Part shown: positions 8,424-15,907 of the stretch, in pieces | Layout: each line of letters starts with the position of its first letter | Position numbering within the stretch: the first letter of the stretch is position 1 | Assembly (NCBI RefSeq): GCF_016863255.1 | Contig: NZ_BOON01000013.1 | Location: 1-51,098 of the forward strand | Reading direction: 5' to 3' | DNA from: Planosporangium mesophilum | GTDB lineage: Bacteria; Actinomycetota; Actinomycetes; Mycobacteriales; Micromonosporaceae | DNA: 51,098 nucleotides | Program-made: the position numbers and the translations under genes | The notes under the pieces: model-generated | What the model was told of the DNA's origin: nothing | What the model saw: the letters and a program-made list of their open reading frames with translations, nothing else | The model's database searches: none

Positions 8424-8448
8424 CTACCCATTGACCGGTTCTTGACAC
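8424..8448 (-). promoter_or_regulatory. Possible SigB/SigH-type stress promoter for the DUF5709 gene
   Basis: Read on the minus strand, GTGT (8445-8448), 15 nt, then GGGTAG (8424-8429). This fits the GNNT-N14-16-GGGTA pattern of stress sigma factors in actinobacteria. Transcription would begin about 3 nt before the ATG at 8414. Confidence 0.4.
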
Positions 8449-8569
8449 CTCGGCCTCCGTAGCCGTTTGCGCTGCCAGGATCGGATGCCACCTTGCGCAC
8501 GCGGACCCTTCCCCTGCGTTATCCGCGCGCCTAGGCTCGGCGGGCGGCCGACGCGGGGAGGTGATCGCG

Positions 8570-9904
8570 GTGGCCACCCTGGCCGAAGGGCTGGCGGAGG
8601 CGGAGCGTCTGCGGGAGCGGTGGCAGTTCGCCGCCGCCCGGGACGTGCTGACCGCCCTGCTGTCCGAGTCGCCCGAGCCGGCCGACCGGCTGCCGATGGT
8701 GACCGGTCGGCGCATGCTCGCCGAGGTACTGCGCGACCTCGGCGAGGCCGACGAGGCGTACGCCGTGGCCCGGCCCCTCGCGGCCGAGTGCGAGGAGCGG
8801 TTCGGCGAGCGCCACCCGGCGACCGCCCGGGCGCTGACGGTACTGGCGACGGTCGTGCACGCTCGTGGAGACCTGGCCGCCGCCGCCGAGCTGTACGGGC
8901 GGGTGCTGGACGGCCGGTTGCGCGAGCAGGGCCCGACCGGGCGGGCAGTCCGCCTCGCGCGGGCGCACCTCGCCCTGCTGCACCGCGACCGCGCCGAGGC
9001 CGGCGGTCCCGAGAGTGCCGAGGCCGGGCGGGCGAGGGCCGAGCTGGACGCCGCGTACAAGGGGCTGCGCCGGGCGTACGGCATCACCGACCCGGACACC
9101 ATCCGGTTCGGCCTGGAGCTGGCCCGGATGTACCGCAGCGCCGGGGACGGCGCCGTGGCGCGCCGGCTGCTCACGATCGCCCGCGCCGGCTGCCAGGCCG
9201 CCCTGGAACCGTGGCATCCGCTGTCCAGTCTGGTCCGGCGCGAGCTGGCCGAGCTGGAGCCGGCGCCGGCTCCCGCGCCGGCTCCAGCGCTGGCCATGGC
9301 CCCGGTGCTGGAGCTGGAGCCGGCGCCGGCTCCAGTGCAGGCGCCACTCGACGGCCCACCGGGCCGCCCTCCCGTGCAGCTGTGGACGGCTGCCGGGATG
9401 CCGGAGCAGCCCGCCGGGGCCCGGTACCTGCCCGCCCCGGTCACCGCCGAGGACCGCCGGCGCCGGGCCGGGCGGCGGCGCCTCGTGGTCCTGCTCGCCG
9501 TCGCGCTCGCGGTGATCGTGGCCGCGGTCGTCACCGTCACCGTCACCGTGGCCGTGCTCACCGGCGGGCGCGACGGGGGAGCGGCGCGGCGACCGGCCGC
9601 CCGTCCCGCGCCGGCCCCGCCCAGTGGTCACGAGCGGCTCCGGGTCGAGCTGCGCGACGAGGGTACGACGCTCGTCGCGAGCTGGCGCGACCCCGCCGAC
9701 GGGCCGGCGCCGGTGGTGGTCGCGGTGGCCCGCGACGGCAAGGAGCCGGCCGTGGTCGCGAACCTGCCGGCCGGCACCCGGGAGTACACCCTGACCGCTC
9801 TGGATCCGAGGGCCGAGTACTGCGTGATCGTCGGCGCGATCTACCCCGGCGAGGCCGTCGCCGAGCCGACCACGACCTGCACCCGCCGCGCCCCGGGCGC
9901 CTGA
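8570..9904 (+). CDS. TPR-containing single-pass membrane protein with FnIII-like tail
   Basis: 444 residues. Residues 1-220 are helical tetratricopeptide-like repeats (for example ALTVLATVVHARGDLAAAAELYGRVL). A proline/alanine linker near 230-260 contains a duplicated ELEPAPAP segment. A hydrophobic helix near 310-335 (LVVLLAVALAVIVAAVV) spans the membrane. The last 100 residues look like a fibronectin type III-like beta domain (LRVELRDEGTTLVASWRDP). The function is unknown; a protein-interaction scaffold is likely. The GTG at 8570 has an almost complete anti-SD match, GGAGGTGATC, beginning at 8557. The GTG at 8561 overlaps that site and is rejected. Confidence 0.75.
   Translation: MATLAEGLAEAERLRERWQFAAARDVLTALLSESPEPADRLPMVTGRRMLAEVLRDLGEADEAYAVARPLAAECEERFGERHPATARALTVLATVVHARGDLAAAAELYGRVLDGRLREQGPTGRAVRLARAHLALLHRDRAEAGGPESAEAGRARAELDAAYKGLRRAYGITDPDTIRFGLELARMYRSAGDGAVARRLLTIARAGCQAALEPWHPLSSLVRRELAELEPAPAPAPAPALAMAPVLELEPAPAPVQAPLDGPPGRPPVQLWTAAGMPEQPAGARYLPAPVTAEDRRRRAGRRRLVVLLAVALAVIVAAVVTVTVTVAVLTGGRDGGAARRPAARPAPAPPSGHERLRVELRDEGTTLVASWRDPADGPAPVVVAVARDGKEPAVVANLPAGTREYTLTALDPRAEYCVIVGAIYPGEAVAEPTTTCTRRAPGA
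9251..9333. repeat. 23-bp direct repeat in the Pro/Ala linker
   Basis: The 23-bp word starting GAGCTGGAGCCGGCGCCGGC occurs at 9251-9273 and again, identically, at 9311-9333, 60 bp apart and in phase. It encodes the ELEPAPAP motif twice, before the transmembrane segment. Confidence 0.85.
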
Positions 9905-9935
9905 CCGGGGTGACTGGGCGCCTGACGGGGTGACT
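9895..9935. repeat. Tandem duplication spanning two convergent stop codons
   Basis: A 21-nt segment (9895-9915) is followed by a 20-nt near-copy (9916-9935, one base missing). The first copy contains the TGA of the TPR gene. The second runs into the stop of the convergent HAD gene. It accounts for most of the 30-bp gap between the two genes. Confidence 0.8.
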
Positions 9936-10612
9936 CAGCCCGTCAGCTTGGCGATCGCGGAGCGGTCCAGCTTCTCGCACAGCTCCGCCGGATCGTCGTA
10001 CGTCTCCACCGCGCCGGCCTCGCGTAGCTCCGCGGCGTTGGTGCCGCCGCAGGTCAGCCCGATGCACCTGAGGCCGGCCCGTTCGGCCGCGAGCACGTCC
10101 CACACCGAGTCGCCGACCATCACCGCCCGGTCCGCGGACAGCCCGGACTCGGCCATCGCGACGGCGAGGATGTCGGGGTCGGGCTTGCTCGCGCCGGCGT
10201 CGCTCTTGCTGGTCGCCGCGGAGATGACGTCGTCGGCGTCCAGCGCCCGCCGCAGCACCCCCAGCTCCTTCTTCGACGCCGACGAGGCGAGGACGACCCG
10301 CAGGCCCCGGCCGGCGCAGGTGCGCAGGAGCTCCGCCGCGCCGGGCAGCGGCCGTAGCCGTTCCCAGTACGTGGTGTAGAGCGTCAGGTGCGCGGCGCGC
10401 AGCTCGTCGTCGGCCTCCCGGTCGCGGTCGGCGTCGAGGAGGTGGTCGAGCAGCTTGTCCGAGCCCATCCCGATGGCCCGGTGGATGCGTGCGGTCGGTA
10501 CGGTGTGGCCGCCCTGCCGAAGCGCCTCCCACCACGACACCGCGTGGAGATAGTTGGTGTCGACGAGGGTGCCGTCGACGTCGAACAGCACGCCGCGAGC
10601 TGATTGGTCCAT
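9935..10612 (-). CDS. HAD-family hydrolase (phosphoglycolate/beta-phosphoglucomutase-like)
   Basis: 225 residues with all four HAD motifs: DVDGTLVD with nucleophile Asp11 and acid Asp13, SSAS (motif II), Lys in SKPDPD (motif III) and GDSVWD (motif IV). The helical cap inserted after motif I makes it a C1-cap subfamily I enzyme such as phosphoglycolate phosphatase or beta-phosphoglucomutase. The substrate cannot be decided. It is convergent with the TPR gene and divergent from the STAS gene at 10729. Confidence 0.87.
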   Translation of the reverse strand: MDQSARGVLFDVDGTLVDTNYLHAVSWWEALRQGGHTVPTARIHRAIGMGSDKLLDHLLDADRDREADDELRAAHLTLYTTYWERLRPLPGAAELLRTCAGRGLRVVLASSASKKELGVLRRALDADDVISAATSKSDAGASKPDPDILAVAMAESGLSADRAVMVGDSVWDVLAAERAGLRCIGLTCGGTNAAELREAGAVETYDDPAELCEKLDRSAIAKLTG

Positions 10613-10728
10613 GCGGCGACTGGTACCCAGGAGACGCCGCCGTGATACGTTCCGGCGACCCGGTCCGGGCGTCGATAGCTCCGTACGGTAGAAATCTGGA
10701 CGAGTTACCGGATTCTAGGAGTGCGACC

Positions 10729-11049
10729 GTGCCGGAGTGGCTGATGAACACGCGCCGTCTTGCCGACGGGACGGTGGTCATCGAGGTGCGTGGCGAGATC
10801 GATCTGGGCAACGCGGAGCGGTTGCGCGGCGCGCTCGCCGACACCGCCACCAGTGTCCGCCCGGTCCGCGTCGTCGTCGACCTGATGCAGGTGACGTTCA
10901 TCGACTCCACCGGCATCGGCGCGCTCGCCGTCGGCCGCAACACCGCGCGCTCGGTCGGCGCGGCGTTCGAGGTCCGCAACCCGCCCCCGTTCGTACGCCA
11001 GCAGTTGCGCATGATGGGCCTGACCGAGGCCTTCGGCGTGCAGGGCTGA
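10729..11049 (+). CDS. STAS-domain anti-sigma factor antagonist
   Basis: 106 residues forming a single STAS domain of the SpoIIAA/RsbV type. The phosphorylatable Ser is in FIDSTGIG (Ser60). When dephosphorylated such proteins bind an anti-sigma kinase and release a sigma factor. No RsbW-type kinase is encoded in the window. The GTG at 10729 has AGGAG 7 nt upstream. An ATG five codons later is the alternative. A second STAS gene and a PP2C phosphatase lie 2-3 kb downstream. Confidence 0.87.
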   Translation: MPEWLMNTRRLADGTVVIEVRGEIDLGNAERLRGALADTATSVRPVRVVVDLMQVTFIDSTGIGALAVGRNTARSVGAAFEVRNPPPFVRQQLRMMGLTEAFGVQG

Positions 11050-11197
11050 CGCGGGTGGGTCGGATCACGGATCGCTTTAAAGATCAAGTACTGACGGCCG
11101 AATTCGCACCAGGCGGAATCGTCGGCCACGCCGGTTGGAAAGCGAGATCGACGGGTCTAAACACAACGGGGTCTGCCCACCGGCCCCGGAGGTGTCC

Positions 11198-12934
11198 ATG
11201 CGACGGCTGCGCTCACCCGTCGTCCTCGTCAGTACCCTCGCGCTGCTCGGCGCCGCGGGCGTGACCGCCCACGCAGCCGGCGCGGAGACGACCTCCGCGG
11301 CCGCCGGCACCCGGCTGGCCGGCGTCGATCTCGACCGCGCGACCGTGCTCGACCTGCAGCGGGCGATGGACGGCCGCCGCTTCGGCTCGGTCGCGTTGAC
11401 CGGGTTCTACCTGGCCCGCATCCGCCAGCTCAACCCGAAGCTCAACGCGGTGATCGAGACCAACCCGGACGCCCTTCGCGAGGCGCGGGCCAGCGACGAG
11501 CGGCGCCGCCACCACGGCGCCCGGTCCGCCCTCGATGGCATCCCGGTGCTGCTCAAGGACAACATCGACACGGCCGACCGGCAGCACACCACCGCCGGTT
11601 CGTACGCCCTCGCGGCCTCGACGCCGGCCCGCGACGCGCACCTCGTCTCCCGCCTGCGCGACGCCGGCGCCGTGATCCTCGGCAAGGCCAACCTCTCCGA
11701 GTGGGCCAACTTCCGCTCCACCAACTCGACCAGCGGCTGGAGCGGCCGCGGCGGGCAGACCAACAACCCGTACGTCCTGGACCGCAACCCGTGCGGCTCC
11801 AGCAGCGGATCGGGGGTGGCCGCCGCGGCGACCCTGGCCGCCGTGACCATCGGTACCGAAACCGACGGGTCGATCGTCTGCCCGTCCGGGATCAACAACG
11901 TCGTCGGGATCAAGCCGACGCTGGGGCTGGTCAGCCGGGGCGGCGTGGTACCCATCTCGGCGCAGCAGGACACCGCCGGGCCGATGACCCGTACCGTCAC
12001 CGACGCCGCCGCGGTGCTCTCGGTGATCCAGGGCGTGGATCCGGCCGACCCGGGAACCGCCCCGGCCGGACCGTACGCGCGCCGCGACTACCTGCGCGCG
12101 CTCGACCGCGACGCGCTGCGGGGCAAGCGCATCGGCGTGTGGCGGGAGGCCGCCGGTACCAGCGCGGACGCGGCCCGCGTCCTCGACGCGAGCGCCGCGA
12201 AGCTACGTGAGCTCGGCGCCACCGTGGTCGACGTGACGCTGCCCGGGCTGGACGAGGTCGGCAACGCGGAGTACCCGGCGCTGCTGACGGAGTTCAAGCA
12301 CGACCTCAACGCGTACCTGGCCCAGCGGCCGGGGCCCCACCCGGCCGACCTCGCCGGGCTGATCGAGTTCAACCGGCAGCACGCCGACTCCGAGCTGCGC
12401 TACTTCGGCCAGGAGATCTTCGAGCAGGCGCAGCAGACCACCGGCGACCTGTCCGACCCGCAGTACCGCGCGCTGCGCGCGACCGCGACGAACGGCGCCC
12501 GGGCGGCGATCGACGACACCCTGCGGGCCGGCCGGCTGGACGCGATCCTCGCCCCCACCAACAGCCCGGCCTGGGTGACCAACCTGGGCGGCGGTGACGA
12601 CTTCACCGACTTCGCCGCCTCGTCCACGCCGGCGGCGGTGGCCGGCTACCCGAACATCACCGTGCCGGCCGGGTACGCGCGGGGCGAACTGCCGATCGGC
12701 GTGTCCTTCTTCGGTACCCGGTGGAGCGAGCCGCGGCTGATCTCCTACGCGTACGCGTTCGAGCAGGCCACCCAGGTCCGCCGGCCACCGCGCTACCTGC
12801 CCACACTGCCGAGCGCGGCCGCCGGTGGCGCGGCTGTCCCGGACGGCCCGGCTCGATCCGACGGCCCGACCGCGGACGGCCCGGCTCGATCCGACGGCCC
12901 GACCGCGGACGGTCCGGCGATGGCGACCCGGTAG
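11198..12934 (+). CDS. Secreted amidase (amidase signature family)
   Basis: 578 residues. A signal peptide (SPVVLVSTLALLGAAGVTAHA) is followed by an amidase-signature hydrolase with its Ser-cisSer-Lys triad: Lys120 in LLKDNID, the GSSSGSG loop near 200-206 and nucleophile Ser225 in ETDGSIVCPS. It hydrolyses an amide of unknown identity outside the cell or at the envelope. The C-terminus carries a tail of two DGPARSDGPTA repeats that has no place in the fold. The ATG at 11198 has GGAGG 5 nt upstream. The 148-bp gap upstream holds an AT-rich patch near 11075-11090 but no clear promoter. Confidence 0.9.
   Translation: MRRLRSPVVLVSTLALLGAAGVTAHAAGAETTSAAAGTRLAGVDLDRATVLDLQRAMDGRRFGSVALTGFYLARIRQLNPKLNAVIETNPDALREARASDERRRHHGARSALDGIPVLLKDNIDTADRQHTTAGSYALAASTPARDAHLVSRLRDAGAVILGKANLSEWANFRSTNSTSGWSGRGGQTNNPYVLDRNPCGSSSGSGVAAAATLAAVTIGTETDGSIVCPSGINNVVGIKPTLGLVSRGGVVPISAQQDTAGPMTRTVTDAAAVLSVIQGVDPADPGTAPAGPYARRDYLRALDRDALRGKRIGVWREAAGTSADAARVLDASAAKLRELGATVVDVTLPGLDEVGNAEYPALLTEFKHDLNAYLAQRPGPHPADLAGLIEFNRQHADSELRYFGQEIFEQAQQTTGDLSDPQYRALRATATNGARAAIDDTLRAGRLDAILAPTNSPAWVTNLGGGDDFTDFAASSTPAAVAGYPNITVPAGYARGELPIGVSFFGTRWSEPRLISYAYAFEQATQVRRPPRYLPTLPSAAAGGAAVPDGPARSDGPTADGPARSDGPTADGPAMATR
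12842..12907. repeat. 33-bp tandem repeat x2 in the amidase tail
   Basis: Two identical 33-bp units (12842-12874 and 12875-12907), each encoding DGPARSDGPTA, followed by a partial third (GACGGTCCGGC). They lie after the last conserved amidase residues and end nine codons before the stop. Confidence 0.92.
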
Positions 12935-13020
12935 TCGGCCGAGGGACCGGGCGGGGGGTGGCGGAAGCGGCCGTCACTGCCATCATGGGAGCGAGCAGAA
13001 ACCGGCCTTTGGAGTTCTGG

Positions 13021-13374
13021 ATGGCGACCCCCCGCACCTTCCTGCTGGTCGACGAGCAGGCCGGCGACCCGGACGGCGATACCGTGCTGCGGATCCGCGG
13101 TGAACTGGACCTCAGTACGGCCGAGCAGCTCCGCGCCGCCGCCGCGCCGTACCTCACGGCCGGCGGCCGGCTGGTGCTGGATCTTTCCGAGGTAACATTC
13201 TGCGACTCCACCGGCCTCGCCGTTCTGGTCGGTTTCCACAAGCGCCTCGCCGCGTCGGGAGGCGGTCTGGAGTTGTACGCACCGGTCCAGCGGGTGCGGC
13301 ACCTGCTCCACATCACCGGGCTGAACCGGGTCTTCCGGGTCCGTACCGAGGGTGAGGAGGCCGCGCCCCGCTGA
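13021..13374 (+). CDS. STAS-domain anti-sigma factor antagonist
   Basis: 117 residues, RsbV/SpoIIAA-like. The phosphorylation motif is FCDSTGLAVL (Ser63), and the N-terminal strand DTVLRIRGELDLSTAEQL is typical of the domain. The ATG at 13021 has GGAG 6 nt upstream; an in-frame ATG at 12985 lacks a site. The PAS-PP2C phosphatase gene starts 92 bp downstream on the same strand, which suggests that the phosphatase dephosphorylates this protein. Confidence 0.87.
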   Translation: MATPRTFLLVDEQAGDPDGDTVLRIRGELDLSTAEQLRAAAAPYLTAGGRLVLDLSEVTFCDSTGLAVLVGFHKRLAASGGGLELYAPVQRVRHLLHITGLNRVFRVRTEGEEAAPR

Positions 13375-13466
13375 CCCGCCCGTCCACCGGCCACATCCAC
13401 CCGGGAACCGTCAGCGGCGCCCCGCGGCATCCGAGTCAAGTCACGCTACGTGTCAAGGAGGACAAG

Positions 13467-14903
13467 ATGCCCAGGTGGCGGGCGGCGAGGCGAGCACTCG
13501 CCGCCTTCGGGCTGGGCATGGCGGCGGGCCTGGCCGTGTCGTACCGGTCGTCCGTGACGGCCTCGCGGCGGCCGGCTGTACCGCAGCCGCGGGCCGGCGG
13601 GGAGGCGGCGTTCACCCTGGACCGGGTGCAGCACATGGCCGGCTTCGCGACCTGGGAGTACGACCCGAAGACGGGGAAGGTCAGCTACTCCCGCCAGTTG
13701 AGCGCCATGATCGGCGTCGACGGGATCCCCGGCAACCTGGCCACGGTGGGCGCGTACGTGCACCGCGACGACGCGGCGCGGGTACGGGCGGCCCGCGACG
13801 ACCTGGTGGTGCACCACAAGCCCTTCACCATCGAGTTCCGGCTGGTGTGCCCGGACGGCCGGGTGCTCGACGTCATCAGCTCCGGGGAGGCGGTGCGCGA
13901 CACCTCCGGGCGGCTCGAACGGCTGTGGGGGACCATCCACGACGTGAGCGAGCAGCGCGCCGCCGAGCGCGCGGCGCGGGACTCGGCCCGTCACGCCGAG
14001 GAGGCCCGCGCGGATCTGGAGGTGGAGCACCAGGCGCTGCAGATGTTCCAGCGCGCCATGCTGCCGGCCGACCTGCCGCGCCTCGGCGGCGTCGACCTGT
14101 CGGCGGTGTACCTGCCGATGGCCGAGCGGATCGACATCGGCGGCGACTGGTACGACGCCTTCCTGCTGCCCGACGGCCGGCTGGCGCTCGCCGTGGGCGA
14201 CGTGACCGGTCACGATCTGCGCGCGGCGACCGTGATGGGGCAGGTCCGCAACGCGGTACGCGCCTACGCCACCGAGTGCCCGGATCCCGGTACGGTCCTG
14301 GGGCGGGTCAACCGGCTGCTGGCCCGCCTGCCCGACCTCGACCTGGTGACGATGATCTACGGCGTGTACGACCCGGTCCGGTACGAGCTGGTGTGGAGCA
14401 ACGCCGGCCATCCTCCGCCGCTGCTGCGCCGCGGGGGTACGGTCACCACCCTCACCGTGGAGGGCGGGCTGCTGCTGGGCGTCGTACCCTCCGACGAGCC
14501 GTACCCGGAGCACCGGTTGCGCCTGGGCCCCGAGCACTCGGTCCTGTGGTACACCGACGGGATCGTCGACCAACGCTCGGTCGATCCGGACGAGGCGCTG
14601 GAGCGGCTGTGCCAGGCGTACGCGCGGGCCGGCGGCGGGGCCGGTGAGCTGCTCGGCACGGTCTCGGTCGAGATGCTCGCCGAGGGGCAGCGCGAGGACG
14701 ACGTCTGCCTGCTCGTGCTGCGCCGGGCGGCGCAGGACGTCGGGGGTCGGCCTTCCGACGCGCAGCCTTCCGACGCACAGCCCGCCGGCGCGCAGCCTTC
14801 CGACGCACAGCCCGTCGGCGCGCAGTCCGCCACGCCGGCCCGGGACGCCGGGATCGTGCCGGTGGACGACGAAGCGGACGCTGCAGCCGCGGCCCGCTCC
14901 TAG
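13467..14903 (+). CDS. PAS-domain PP2C (SpoIIE/RsbU-type) serine phosphatase
   Basis: 478 residues. An N-terminal hydrophobic stretch (about 8-25) may anchor it. A PAS fold spans about 50-165 (TWEYDPKTGKVSYS, then a PAC-like GRLERLWGTIHDVSE). A short coiled-coil linker leads to a PP2C phosphatase domain (195-420) with the metal-binding motifs GGDWYDAF, VGDVTGHD, SNAGHPPPL, YTDGIVD and REDDVCLL. It should dephosphorylate STAS antagonists such as its upstream neighbour. A low-complexity tail with five QPSDA-like repeats ends the protein. AAGGAGG lies 5 nt before the ATG. Confidence 0.92.
   Translation: MPRWRAARRALAAFGLGMAAGLAVSYRSSVTASRRPAVPQPRAGGEAAFTLDRVQHMAGFATWEYDPKTGKVSYSRQLSAMIGVDGIPGNLATVGAYVHRDDAARVRAARDDLVVHHKPFTIEFRLVCPDGRVLDVISSGEAVRDTSGRLERLWGTIHDVSEQRAAERAARDSARHAEEARADLEVEHQALQMFQRAMLPADLPRLGGVDLSAVYLPMAERIDIGGDWYDAFLLPDGRLALAVGDVTGHDLRAATVMGQVRNAVRAYATECPDPGTVLGRVNRLLARLPDLDLVTMIYGVYDPVRYELVWSNAGHPPPLLRRGGTVTTLTVEGGLLLGVVPSDEPYPEHRLRLGPEHSVLWYTDGIVDQRSVDPDEALERLCQAYARAGGGAGELLGTVSVEMLAEGQREDDVCLLVLRRAAQDVGGRPSDAQPSDAQPAGAQPSDAQPVGAQSATPARDAGIVPVDDEADAAAAARS
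14751..14825. repeat. 15-bp repeat x5 in the phosphatase tail
   Basis: Five in-phase 15-bp units related to CCTTCCGACGCGCAG. Units 1, 2 and 4 are near identical, and units 3 and 5 are a diverged CCCGYCGGCGCGCAG type, so an alternating two-unit duplication is likely. They encode PSDAQ/PAGAQ/PVGAQ. Confidence 0.9.
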
Positions 14904-15005
14904 CGCCACCTCGCTCCTGGTGGGCCCCGGACGGCCGGGCCGGTTGGCCGGTCGGCCGACGGGTAAGCCCCCGGGGACGGAGGATCAGCAGGAGGGTGCG
15001 CGCGG

Positions 15006-15236
15006 ATGGTCGACGAGATCGAGTCGCTACGGCGGGCGCGGGCGGCGGCCCGCAGCTACGCGGCGGTCACGCAGGACATGGTGGAGTTCCTCGACCGGAC
15101 CTCGGCGGTACCCAGCCCGGAGCAGGAGGCCGAGTACGCGGCCCTGCTGGGCCGGGAGGAGCTCCAGTTGAAGGAGCGCCAGGAGGCGCTGCACGCGCTG
15201 GGCCTGGTGGTGCGCAGCCTCGAAGCCAAGGAGTGA
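15006..15236 (+). CDS. Small helical (coiled-coil) protein, unknown function
   Basis: 76 residues, highly charged and almost entirely helical, with heptad-like spacing (IESLRRARAAARSYA, then LLGREELQLKERQEALHAL). It has no cysteines and no membrane segment. GGAGG lies 10 nt before the ATG. It follows the PP2C gene by 102 bp on the same strand and is convergent with the response regulator at 15252. I do not recognise a family. Confidence 0.65.
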   Translation: MVDEIESLRRARAAARSYAAVTQDMVEFLDRTSAVPSPEQEAEYAALLGREELQLKERQEALHALGLVVRSLEAKE

Positions 15237-15251
15237 GAGGCCGGAGAGTAG

Positions 15252-15902
15252 CTAGGAGTCCGTGTCGAGCCCGCGCTCGATCGCGTACCGCACCAGCTCC
15301 ACCCGGTTGTGCAACTGCAGCTTGCCCAGCGTGTTCTGGACGTGGTTCTGCACGGTGCGGTGGGACACGACGAGGCGCTCGGCGATCTGCTTGTACGACA
15401 GCCCCTTCGCCACCAGCCGCAGGACCTCGGTCTCGCGGTCGGTGAGCCGGGGCGCGTCGTCGGCGGGCTGCGCCGCCGTGGCCAGCCGCCGGTACTCGCC
15501 GAGCACCAGGCCGGCCAGGCCCGGCGTGAACACGGCGTCACCGTCGGCGGTGCGCCGCACGGCGTCCAGGAACTCCTCGCGGGCCGCGGACTTGAGCAGG
15601 TAACCGGTCGCGCCTGCCTTCACCGCGTCGAGCACGTCCTGCTGCTCGCCGCTGGCCGAGAGCATGAGCACCCGTACCGGAGGGTGGGCCGCCAGCAGCC
15701 CGCGGATCACCTCGACGCCGGACAGGTCGGGCAGCTGCAGGTCCAGCACCACCACGTCGGGCCGGGCCGCGGCCGCCACCCGGACCGCCTGGCCGCCCTC
15801 GCCGACCGCGGCGACCACCTCGTACCCGGCCTCGTCGAGGTCGCGGGCGACCCCGTCGCGCCACATCGGATGGTCGTCGACGACCATGACCCGTACCGTC
15901 AT
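15252..15902 (-). CDS. LuxR-family response regulator (MacR-like)
   Basis: 216 residues. The canonical receiver has VMVVDDHP, phospho-Asp in VVVLDLQLPD, Ser in VLMLSASG and Lys in GYLLKSAA. The LuxR helix-turn-helix is RLTDRETEVLRLVAKGLS onward. It forms a pair with the kinase gene upstream: the kinase stop (15908) overlaps a GTG at 15911 in a GTGA arrangement, so translation is coupled. Either GTG 15911 or ATG 15902 is the start. No independent ribosome binding site is visible, consistent with coupling. Confidence 0.88.
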   Translation of the reverse strand: MTVRVMVVDDHPMWRDGVARDLDEAGYEVVAAVGEGGQAVRVAAAARPDVVVLDLQLPDLSGVEVIRGLLAAHPPVRVLMLSASGEQQDVLDAVKAGATGYLLKSAAREEFLDAVRRTADGDAVFTPGLAGLVLGEYRRLATAAQPADDAPRLTDRETEVLRLVAKGLSYKQIAERLVVSHRTVQNHVQNTLGKLQLHNRVELVRYAIERGLDTDS

Positions 15903-15907
15903 GCGCG

